DNA from: Sordariomycetes sp. S80-01Y
Lineage: Eukaryota > Ascomycota > Sordariomycetes
NCBI GenBank assembly: GCA_037042185.1
Contig: JAXQJY010000032.1
Coordinates: 2,914,001 to 2,978,000, forward strand
DNA length: 64,000 nucleotides
Reading direction: 5' to 3'
Shown here: piece after piece, positions 11,101 to 21,119 of the stretch
How the letters are laid out: every line of letters starts with the position of its first letter
Numbering within the stretch: the first letter of the stretch is position 1
The notes under the pieces: model-generated
Seen by the model: only the letters and a program-made list of their open reading frames with translations
Told to the model about the DNA's origin: nothing
Databases searched by the model: none
Made by a program: the position numbers and the translations under genes

Positions 11101-13400
11101 AGGAAGTAAGAGACTGGACGCATCGAATCGGGACGGACGACGGGCAGCCTGTGAGCAAACAAGAAACACACCGACAATTGCTCGAGCAGGAGGAAGCGGC
11201 CGGCCGATATGCGACCGTGTACGGTGGAGCCGGGCTGAAGCATGTGGTTGGCCGTGGACGTTGTTGATGCGCATTGGACGCTGGATCGCGAATCATTTAG
11301 GGTTCCCAGCCACCGGGGCATTAGGTGGAATATCGAAAGGGCAGAGACAGAAGAGGTCAGATTGAGCTGCCATGACTTGAATCGGCTGTCTTTGAGACAA
11401 TAGAGGACAATGGTGATGGTGAAAAGGGCAGGATACAAGGTGGAAACATGGGAGAAGGTTGGATGCAACTCGAGAGGTCGAGGTCAGGTGCCCCGAGGAT
11501 CCACTGCGCCTGCATGCGCTAGTAGCGAGACAAGTCCAGCCGCTCCCAGTCCGGGTGAGGAGATACTCCATCCCTTATCCTCCCCCACTGTCTCTCTCCC
11601 ACACCACCCTTTTCCTGCTGGAGCGCCGGCAGATGCACCCAAATAGAGACACATCCAACTCCAACGGCCAGTGACGGCACCGACCAGACCCTCCCTGGAG
11701 CGTCCTTACCGCCTGATCCGTGCCCCAGCGCCCTCCAGAGACACCAGCCGCCTATCGCGCTGAAGCAACGGTGCTCTTGTGACGCTGACACGATACGACA
11801 GTGGTCAGTAGTCCACTGGAGGCCACGCCCGCGCCTCTACTCGTACCACTGCCAGTGGGCGCCGGTGGTGCCAGTGGCCTTGAGCGTCTCCCACGGGTTG
11901 GCCCGCCTCGAGGCTCGGCCCTCTCACTAGCCTCGATTTTTTGGTCTCGCCGTTGGGCACTGATCGTGGTCAGTGTGAGACCGGGCCATTTCTGCCCAAC
12001 CTCCCTCCCCCGTCCGAGCTTTCCATTGCGACAGGCCAGGCTTTGCTTGCCTGCCCACTTAGGCGGGCGATTCGATCTCGCAGTCCTGGACACCGCTGCA
12101 AGCTGTTGTTTTCTCGTTGCTTTCTCGCGCTCCCACGCCCGTGTCATCGCGCCGGGTAGCACCGCCGCCAAACCCTCACTGGCTGCCAGATCTGGACATG
12201 GTTTGCAGTCACGCTCGGCCGGCGGGTGGCCCTCCTCATTCGTCGCGGGAGCGTGGGGTCTAGCGTTTACGCCTGCTTCGCACTGGTGAGACCCGGCACG
12301 TTTAGTTGTTGATGAGGGATAGAAGTGGTCAGTCTCCAGCCATAGGGATTTGAAGCCGTAAGGGATGTGCTCAAGCTCCGTGGACCAGGCGGGCCCCTAG
12401 ACATGTCAAGCGACGACCCCTTGGAAGATGGGGAGCGAGTGAGCAGTCAACTGATGGGGATGGCTCATGGCTCATACCATTCCGATCACGGCAATGACGA
12501 AGCACGAGTGTTCAGTGGGCGCTTTTCTGCCGTTGCGTGCCACATGAGCTCCTGGGATGGGACGAAGGAGTGCGCGTGTGCCCATCCAAGAGCTCCGCTC
12601 CATGTGGCTGCTCCTCAACTGGAGTGGTTGAAGGGACCGGCCAGACCAGGAAACTTGGAAGAGCGTGGCGGGCATAGCACACCACACAGAGCAAGACAGA
12701 GGGACGAAACAGCGAGGGAGATCGCTGCCGGTTCGCAATCACCCTGATCTTGATTTCAGCGGGCAGCTGTGTGGTTCCGATTCCTGGTGGTTCCGCGATT
12801 GCTCGCTCGCTGCCAGTCGTCACTCACACCACCCTCGAGCACACCACCATCCGTGACGAAAGTGAGCTTTGAGAACTCCCAAGGCCGGCTTGACGGCCGA
12901 CTTGAGCCTGAATGGTGAGTGGATGGGTCAGGAGCCCAAACCACCGGCCGGCGCAAAGACGGCCAAGGTGAGCGTTTGAGATAAGTCGCAGTGAGCGAAG
13001 CGCGGTCGTTGCCGTTGATACAAAGGCGGGTGCGGGAAAATGAGTGGACGGAGCCCCGGGCCATGGGCGAGAGAGTGTAAGTTACCCAGAATAGGTACCT
13101 TACGACGTAGGTACGGAGTACGAATACTCGCCAGGGCCTCAGGCTGCTGGGGGGGGGTCTGGTCTGGGGCCTAGTGTTGACCGCTTTGAGCTAAAAGCCA
13201 AGGTGCTCTGTGCCGCGGGACGGGACCGGACCCAGGATCCACGAGCTGATGTATCTTGTATCTTGTATCTCGCGCCTAGCCTGCGTCCGCACCGCCAGTC
13301 TGAGTCCGATGGTGCCCAGTCCCCTCGGCGAAGCCCTTGGCTGGTACATAACCGGCGCTCCCCTCTTCCCTGGCCTTGCCTCTTGTAGCAAACAACTCAA
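8126..13400. other. 5.3-kb stretch with no recognised gene
   Basis: All frames were read on both strands. Open frames up to 252 codons exist (for example minus 9642-10400), but they start with GTG/TTG rather than ATG, overlap one another and match no family I know. A short stretch near 9616-9722 (+) reads VHVKNYYVTFVRNGKSQPRH and ends in a Cys/Arg-rich tail, which could be the remnant of a small protein gene. Near 13091-13120 there is a GGTACC-type motif patch. The distal part (about 12.8-13.4 kb) probably belongs to the bZIP promoter. Confidence 0.5.
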
Positions 13401-14236
13401 AAGTTATCATCCTCACTTCTGATCTGTTCCGCGACAACGTTCGTGGACAGGACAGTATCGTATTCACCTTCAGCAGTTCGTTGTTGCGTGTCTTTATTTT
13501 TTGCGTCTTCTTCCTTGTTATTTGGTTCTTTTTTGCCGCCTCTTCTTACTGCCCTCTTCGTTTGCCCACTCTCTTTTGTGTTGGTTCTCTGTCTAACGAT
13601 ACCGACGACCCTCTTCTTCATCTTCCTCTCCTCCGCACTACTCGACAGCCCTTGTGTGCGGCTTCGTCTCTCGAAAAGCAAATCGCTCGTCCGACTTCTG
13701 CTGCTGTGTAAGTTTGTTCGCTATTCCTGGTCTCGACTCTCAGAATCCTCGTCGCTTTGCCTGCAGCTGCATTTGCATGATCGTCTGCGCTGATGTCGCC
13801 CGGTGCGCGCAAACATTCGTGCCCAGGCCGGCTTGACCGCCTTCCCCTCTTCCTCGTTCCCTTTTGCCCCCGAATCCATCATCATCAACGACCTCACTCA
13901 CTTCATTCTGTCGCCGAAGGATCTGGTGGTTTGTTTGACAAGTCGTTCTACGATTCAAAGTGGCCCCTTGTTTCTTCGTTTTCCTGGCTCTTTACTCCCC
14001 AGAGATATCCACACCCTGTTTGTCTCTACTTGTGCTTCATCTCATCCATCACTTCCGCACCGTCCCAACGATACATTCAGCGCATATGCTACATTCAGCA
14101 CCCCACAACCATCCTCCCAACGGTCGGCTAATGATCCATCGCCACCTTCAGACACATCCCACAGCAGCTAAAGTCATTCCCGTCCTTGACTGCTCAGCCA
14201 ACGAATCGCGCTTCGTTCTTCAGTCAACTGCCTGAC
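13401..14236 (+). promoter_or_regulatory. long pyrimidine-rich leader / promoter of the bZIP gene
   Basis: About 830 bp of strongly pyrimidine-rich sequence precedes the bZIP ATG at 14237. A consensus splice donor GTAAGT lies at 13708-13713, suggesting a 5' UTR intron whose acceptor I cannot fix. ATG codons at about 13777 and 13793 would open upstream ORFs of about 20 and 112 codons if they remain in the mRNA. This suggests translational control, but the transcript start is not visible. Confidence 0.45.
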
Positions 14237-16092
14237 ATGGCTACCTACGCCTCCCAGCAGGTCTTTCACCAGCCCCTCTCGGTGGACACAAAACATAGTC
14301 AGAGTGCTCACGGTTACTTCGACGACGAAAACGTTCTCGACGACGGCGTCCTCGACAGCAGTGCCCTGGACTCTGGCCTTGAGATGTCCCCGCACATGGT
14401 CGACAGCCGCCGGGATTCCTTCGCCATCGCTGGATCTGCGCTTATTTCGCCTGCCACCAAGGCCGACGACTGGCACTCATCCGTCGAGATGGAGTCGCTG
14501 CCTTCTAACAACCCCTGGTACGGTCAGCAGCAGCAGACCAGCAATCCCTTCGCACAGGGCGCGCAGTTCCCAATGCAACCCCAGACCTGGAACTTCAGCG
14601 GCGAGTACGTCGGCAACATGATGATGCCTGGTCAGGCCTCGTACCCGAACCATACCAACATCTTTGCACACCTCGCCGCCGAGAACCAGACCCGGGGCCA
14701 CAGTCAGCAGCAGCAGAGCCAGACCCCATCGCCTCAAGAACGCGCTACTGGCAGCGGTCAAAGCAAGTCTACCCGCCCGGTCAGCCCTGCTTTGAGAGCC
14801 AAGATCGACGATGCCAGTGTGCGCAAAAAGAATGCTCGCCAGTACATCCCCGAGAATCACACCCTGGCGACGATCGACACCTTGATCGCGCATGAGACCG
14901 ACGAGAAGAAGATTAAGGAACTCAAGAGCCACAAGCGGTTGTTGCGAAACCGCCAAGCAGCGTAAGTTTCCACGCCCAACAGGATGGTTCGCGGTACTAA
15001 CGCCAAAGCAGTCTTGACTCCCGCCAACGCAAGAAGCAGCACACTGAGCGTCTCGAGGATGAGAAGAAGCAGTACAGTGAGGTTGTCGGCATGCAGGAAG
15101 CCGAGATCGAGCAGCTGAAGCAGGAGATGGCCGCCATGTCTCTGGAAAGACAGCAGTACATCGAGTACGTCAACAAGCTCCAGATGGAGAAGGACGAGAT
15201 GATCGCTGCCCACACCAACGAGACCGGCGAGTTGAGGAGAAAGGTCACCATCCTCTCTGAGCACGTCCAGCGCCTCGAGTCCAGCTCCGCCAACGCCACA
15301 GCTTCCAACTCGAACGACTTCGGCTTCGGCGACATGCACGACATCGGTGTTGGCGCCTCGTGGGACCATGCTGCCTTCATGGACGACTTCTCTGTCGAAC
15401 AAGGAGCCAAGCAGGACATGGCCGTTGTCAAGAAGGAGCCTGCCGAGTCCGACAAGGCTTCATCCCAGCAAGGCGGTCTGCTCTTCATGCTCTTCCTTGT
15501 TGGCGCCTTTGTCCTCTCGAACAAGTCCTCCGGCCCGATTCCTCGCGTCTCGGACGACGTCCGTGTCGCCTCCGCCACTCTGCTCGACAACGTCCTCAAA
15601 GATGCCGGTATCAGCAACACGCAGACTTCTGTCCAGGCCGTCGCGCCTCAGCCTTCTGGAGCTTGGACCGAGCCTGCCCCGAGTATGCCCATGAACGACA
15701 TGACCATGGACGACTCGGTGCTCGGCCAACTCGGCAACAGCCTTACACAGCCTACCCAGGAGCAGTCCAACGAGCAGCTCTTCGGTCTTTCGGCAGCGCA
15801 GTACAACAACGTCAACGCCGACTTCGTGAACAACGCGCAGCCGCAGCCCTCCGAGTTCCCCAGCCAAGGCCGTCGAAACCTCAACGATGCCCTCGCCGCA
15901 TTACGAGTCTCGGGCAGCAAGGCCCAGGGCGCTGCAGAAGTGTACACCCGCTCGCTACTCTGGGATCAGATTCCGCAGGACATCGTCCGTGATTTCGCAA
16001 AGATGATGCAAAGCCAACGCGGCAGCAATCACCAACCACAACAGAACGACCAACGTCAGCAGCAGCAGCAATGCAGCAACGACATCTCATGA
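14237..16092 (+). CDS. bZIP transcription factor with a post-zipper hydrophobic segment
   Basis: Two exons, 14237-14961 and 15012-16092, split by a 50-nt intron (GTAAGT...AAGCAG) inside the basic region, giving 601 aa. The open frame extends upstream only from a TTG, so MATYASQQ at 14237 is taken as the start. The N-terminal 200 residues are rich in Gln, Ser and Asn, as in activation domains. The basic region LLRNRQAALDSRQRKK carries the N-x7-R bZIP signature and runs into a long leucine-zipper coiled coil (about residues 250-350). Near residue 415 the segment GLLFMLFLVGAFVLS is hydrophobic enough to span a membrane, followed by a Pro/Gln-rich tail of about 170 residues. That layout resembles membrane-anchored ATF6/CREB3 factors, but orthology is not claimed. 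Targets are unknown. Confidence 0.88.
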
Positions 16093-17951
16093 TCAACCAC
16101 GCAGAAGAATGAGTCTCTTACGATTACGAACTTTACGGCTGTTTAATGTCTCTTTTTCCTTTATTTTCCTTCGCGTTCCTCCACTCTGCGATTTCGAACA
16201 TCTCCGGCTTGGATGCGCCGACCCAAAAAGGGGCGACCCTGCCGTCTTACACCTCGCCGCTCGCCGCGGACACGACCACGCCAGACTTTGTTGCTCACGC
16301 ACCAAACGCCCATTCTTACCATTCTTGGCCATCTCGTTATGGACAGCTCATTACGACTGGCTCCTTTTTAACTCCTTCTTTTTTTTCTTTGGATTATTTC
16401 GCATTTTGGATCTAAGCAAGCGAGCGAATTCTGATTTTTCATCTGCATTTCCTGGGTTTCGGGACGAGCGCGGGATCCTCGAGATCAGCGCGACACCGCC
16501 AACAGAAGACGAAAGAGAGTGCACGGAGGCTCCAGTCCCCCAGCACGCTTGTACGTTTCTTGAAGGAGGGGGAAGGGTGGAGGTGAACACCACAACGGAA
16601 AGGGGGAAGACAGGAGAAAGGATGGGGAGAGAGATGATGGAAATTGACACGATGATGGATATGGGACACATGGGAACCATGATTACGAACTCTTCACGAA
16701 CAACCACACCATCATTTACAAATTCTTACCTTGTCGAGCCGGAGGGAACGGGTTTCAAGTCGAACGACTTCTGCGACGGGACGGCTTAGTAGCGCCTGGC
16801 ATGACTAGTACTTCCGTGCGTCAAAGCTGGAGGGAACGGGTATCAGGCCGAACGACGTCTGTCAGGGATGGCTTAGTAGCGCTTGGGATGACTAGTACTT
16901 CCTCTAGCCGAGGGCCTTTTTTTATGGGATTGTCTATCTGGGAGATATCTTGCGATAGGGGTTTCATTTTTTAATTTGTGGTGGATTCTGGTAGTTAGTA
17001 CGTGGACGCACAATGCTGATACCTTTCTCTGCTCAACTTTGCTCCTCTCGCACCACTGACAATGTCCAACGACTGCCTTGCAAGCCAAAGTGGTCAACCT
17101 GGAAGAAGTGACGTACTAGGCAACCGTTGGGAGCATGCAATCAAGCTTGAGCGTTCTCCAAGACATCTGACTCAAAATAGCCCACCGGCCTCCACGCGCA
17201 GTACATCATGCCCCCCCCTTTCTGCACTCGTGTCTTAGACACAAGCGCCCCCCCAGCCTAAGCAGTCATACGAGCGACGCTCGTGTCTCAGAGGACCCCT
17301 TCCCTCTTCCAGCCACACAGATCTTCACCGCTTTTGTTTCCTTTTTTCTTTTCTACTCCAACGTTGACATCCCGAGACCTTGATCCTCCTGTCCGCACTG
17401 CCGAGACCGCAGCAGAAGCTCACCGTGAGGGGCTGGGAGACACAGGGTGTGACCGCCTGGGGTAGCCTGGCTCGGCGTGGACGACCGCAGGGCATGACCC
17501 GAAATCGTGAGACCGTCTTCAGCTGTGTCCTCCCCTGTTTGCGATGAAGCAAGACGATGGTGGACGAGTGGTTGGGAGCGCGTCGAGTGACCAACGCCAA
17601 AAGGTGACAGCCGGCCCTTGGATACGGCCGCCGGGCCGCGATATTGGGCCTCCCTCCGTCCAAACACACCCTCACGGACGTCACTGCAAAACATCACTCC
17701 GAAAAGGGCAGATTGGGCATCAGAAAAGTACATCGAGATTTGCTCGGTCAAAACATTGTATTACACATCGACGGGATTTGGGTGTCCAAGATCGTGACCG
17801 CGTCATGCAAACGGCGCAGGTTGGTGCATGCAGGTAGCAACCAGCACGCACCCCGCAACGTGCCAGTCCTACGTACATCTCGCGGGGGTAACGAGGCGCG
17901 CGCGAGGCCGAGAGTGCTCTGCCAGCTATGCGCCATGGTGAGAACTAGTGG
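16093..17951. other. intergenic region between convergent bZIP and Sel1 genes
   Basis: No recognised coding sequence. The first part is T-rich and probably bZIP 3' UTR. A diverged tandem repeat lies at 16741-16902. From 17.0 to 17.95 kb I see only short overlapping frames. Confidence 0.5.
16741..16902. repeat. two-copy diverged direct repeat, 88-bp period
   Basis: Copy 1 (16741-16815) and copy 2 (16829-16902) both begin GGAGGGAACGGG and end GACTAGTACTTCC. They differ by about ten substitutions and one single-base indel. Both contain GGCTTAGTAGCGC. The repeat lies downstream of the bZIP stop and is not coding. Confidence 0.85.
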
Positions 17952-19843
17952 TTACTTCTTCGAGCTGCCGCCCTCACCGGGGGGGTCGTACTTCTCTTTC
18001 CATATCCTATCAAAGCGTCAGCCTTACCCTCGAGTCCCGCCCGTAAAGGTTGTGATGAATCCTCCGGAGAGGGTGGATAGAGAGAGAAGCTGAGGGATAC
18101 CAAGTCGGCGGTAGGATATTGCTCAGAGCCCGAAGCGTCACCAGCCTATCGACCAGATCCCGCCTCATCATCTGAGGACCCTATCTGCGACCCTCATCAC
18201 AATCACTCGCGCAGTGTAGCTTTCAATCGTGATACGTTCAAGGGTAAAGGGGTAAAGCTCACCAAGAATTCCCCAAGGTCTTGTTTCCTGCCTTCTCAGC
18301 CAGTCGGTAATACTTGGCCGCCGCGAACTGCACCAGTGAAAGGTCCTCGATCAGCCTCATGTGACGGGACGCAGGGTGGGGGTGACGGGGTGAGCATGGC
18401 CATGCAGGTTGGAGCCCAACGCATGAACGATCGGGCAGCAATGTTTGGGACGCGTTAGGGGTGGTTTGAGCCACACCTGGAGGTCTTTGCCTGCGTTTTG
18501 CGTGTGGCGTGGCGCGAAAAGGGGTAAAGGGGGATTAGAGTTTGGACTGACCTTGTCCTTCTTGCAGCCATAGCCTTCGAGATAGCACCACGCAACCTCG
18601 TTCATCGCATCTACAAATGGTGAGGATCATTGGCCCTGTTTGATTTCACTGCCCGGCTTACCAGTGTCGCCTAGATTCGCAGCCGTCTCGTAGTACTGCC
18701 ACATATTCAGCACTCGTCTTTGCGGTCATCGAGAGTCCGTGAATACTGACCTGTTTGGCCGCCAGCGGGTCCTTCTTGATGCCCCAACCGTGCCGGAAGC
18801 AGTTCGCCAGCTCAAAGATGGCGAGCACAAGCTCTCCCTTTGCCGCTCCGCCCTTCTTGAGCCCGGCTTGCAGGGCGAGTTGCTCTACCGTTGCAGCGTT
18901 CGAAGCCGCGGCTGTGAGGTGGCGAACAGCTCCCTCGGGGTCTGGCGCGCATCCCCATCCATGCCTGCACCGTGTATTTAGTCCTGGACACTAGCTATGA
19001 CTTCGTTTCTCTGGAGCCCCGAGTCGGATGCGGGTATGCTGGCCCGACCTCCGGCTCGTCACCTCTCGGGGCAGTGTGAAAGGCGATCGAGGGGACTCAC
19101 CGTAACGCAAGTCCGTAGAGTACCTGGCTCAAGGGATTATTAGCCCCAGCAGGATCCGCCAACTGTCCGAACAATCTTGTAGACCGCTCCAAGTCCCCAG
19201 CCTCATGCAATCGTATCGCCTCCTGGATATCCGAGTCAATCGCCGCCGAGCTCAAGCTCCTCGGCCTGCTTCGCGATCTTTCCTGCCCTCTCATCTCCCC
19301 CAGCCTCTCCGGGCTCAGGGGCGTAGCGCTCCCTCTCGGCGTCGTCGGCCTTGCGCTGTTGGGGGTCTGCGGCCTACTTCTCGCCAGCTCATTCTGGCCC
19401 GCCAGGATGGTCGCGCGCTTCTCCCACTGGCTCTCGCTGAAGTCCTTGTCCTCCAGGTCCGCGCCCGCGGGAATCTCTGGCAGGTTCTCGGGGACGTTCT
19501 CAGAGCTCTCCGGCTCGCGACTCAGATGCAACCTCTGGGACAGCCTGCGCCCAGCGCTGTCGCGGCGGTGGGAGGTGGCGCTGACGTCGGATGCGACGGA
19601 GCCGCTGCGCGACCGGGAGCGCGGGCGGAAGACATCGAGGCTGCGACGGGCTTTGGAAGGTTCTTTGGCTGCGAGATGGTCATGGTCGGGGTGGGCTGGG
19701 GGTTGGATAACGTCTTGGGAGACGGTGTCGGAGCGGACAAAGACGAACTCGGGGGCGCTGAGATGCTGGTTCGGAGGAGGGGCTTGCGGGGGATCGCTGT
19801 CTTGGATATCCTCCTTCTTCTTGAGAATGTCACGGAGGCCCAT
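17952..19843 (-). CDS. Sel1-repeat protein (Dsf2/Nif1-like)
   Basis: Six exons: 19101-19843, 18751-18964, 18662-18695, 18552-18610, 18263-18327 and 17952-18006. They sum to 389 aa with all junctions in phase. The start is MGLRDILKKKED; the upstream open part lacks an ATG. The first 220 residues are low-complexity, Ser/Arg/Pro-rich and probably disordered and phosphorylated. The C-terminal 150 residues form Sel1 (TPR-like) repeats: LYGLALRHGWG, ELANCFRHGWGIKKDPLAAK, DAMNEVAWCYLEGYGCKKDK and YYRLAEKAGNK, ending WIWKEKYDPP. Sel1 repeats are protein-binding scaffolds. This arrangement, a long disordered head with C-terminal Sel1 repeats and the KEKYDP end, resembles fungal Dsf2/Nif1 mitotic-inhibitor relatives, which is inference. 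Exons as short as 34 nt make automated prediction error-prone here. Confidence 0.85.
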
Positions 19844-21119
19844 CTTGGAGAGGTTCGACTTTCCGCGTATCACTAAAGCTAGATCTCGGTTGGACTTTTT
19901 GTCAAGGACCTACTTCGTAGAGGAGAATGCGCCCAAGGCTCGCCCGCTCCGGCCAATCGCTCGATCCAAGTGAGACCGGTACCGCCGTAGGTGAGCCCCG
20001 CCATCGCAGTACGAGAATGACAGCGGCAACACGAGGCGGACATTTCAGCAAACCAAAAACAAGTCTCAACTCCAGCGCTACCTTTCTCTTGAGAATTCTA
20101 CTTTCCTTGCTCCCGATAATCGAGACACGCTGGCTACTACTACTTACTAGTGCGACAGACCGGCGGGAAGTCTTCACGGAATTTGGATCTTACTCGAGTG
20201 ACACGCGTTCAAGTATTCTCCTCGTAAGTCTAATCTCGCAAATGTATTTAGCTAGTGGTTATTACGTCCGCATAACATGTCCACCATATCAACCCTTTCA
20301 TTGCCGCTGCTCGTCAAGGTTATCGTCAAAGCTACCCTTGTATAAATCCGCCACGATGACTCTGCTGGCGTTTAACGCATGAAAAACAGGACCTTAAAGT
20401 CATTGAACCCAAAGCACCCAGCCACGATGTCTTGATTAGACACAGCAACATTATCACCCATGCACTCCCGGCCCTCAAAAAAAATACAACCTGACCCGCT
20501 GTTGTCCTCACCGAACTGGAACTTAAGAGGCTATATGAAGTTGGGGTAGTCCGACTCGCAGTTGACCGTGCTGAAAGTGTCGCCGTCGGCAGTGGCGAAG
20601 AGGCATTCGCTCGCAGTCGATGGAAAGCTATGACAATTGTTGTCACTTCCACGCCAGTTGTAATGAGTGTCGTCCTCGTTCCCGTAGGGCGAAAGAAAAT
20701 GACATCAGTCCATCGATGGTGATCGGGTAAAACGAGGAATACGCATATGAACATCGCCTTGGCCGGAACGCAGGCATGGCCTCCGCAAGTCGTCCCTGCG
20801 CGGCCTCCGGTTGAGATGCTCTGCGACTCCCATAGGCGTGTGAGGCAGGGGGCTCTTAAACCATCACTGCTTCACATCTTAATCACTAGGCTCCTGGTCA
20901 CGAATCCACAAGGAATCATTGAGTCGTCCGAACAATATAAGACAACGTCAACGTGCAGACCTTAGAGAAAACAAGGAATTAGACCAAAGATCAGTTGTGA
21001 TATCTCATCAAAATAAGTACGCACAGCCAACGCCTAAATAAATAATCTCCGCCATCCCCTGTCGTCCATCCGTAATTTGCCCCTCGTTCAAACATAAACC
21101 CATTATTATATTCCCAACT
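19844..21119. other. intergenic region with a gene relic
   Basis: Between the divergent-side flank of the Sel1 gene and the MCM4 3' end. It contains the Cys-rich relic described separately at about 20332-20860. The rest shows no recognisable coding sequence. Confidence 0.5.
20332..20860 (-). pseudogene. relic of a small Cys-rich, possibly secreted protein
   Basis: The minus strand carries non-random protein-like sequence: an upstream piece with GRAGTTCGGHACVPAKAMF, then a downstream piece with NEDDTHYNWRGSDNNCH, CLFATADGDTFSTVNC and QFGEDNSGSGCIFFEG, ending near DFKVLFSC. Cysteines are regularly spaced, and the composition (Gly, Asn, Asp, Thr, Cys) is that of small secreted fungal proteins. 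The reading is interrupted at least once. I see no clear signal peptide or intact start, so it looks broken or needs splicing I cannot place. I do not recognise a family, and no function is claimed. Confidence 0.4.

Noticed and set aside
11752-12289. Overlapping plus and minus open frames of 139 and 162 codons
   Set aside because: Both lack an ATG at the stated start or are low-complexity Arg/Gly/Pro sequence; no domain is seen.
14186-14236. N-terminal extension of the bZIP protein from 14186
   Set aside because: The codon there is TTG. The first in-frame ATG is 14237, giving MATYASQQ.
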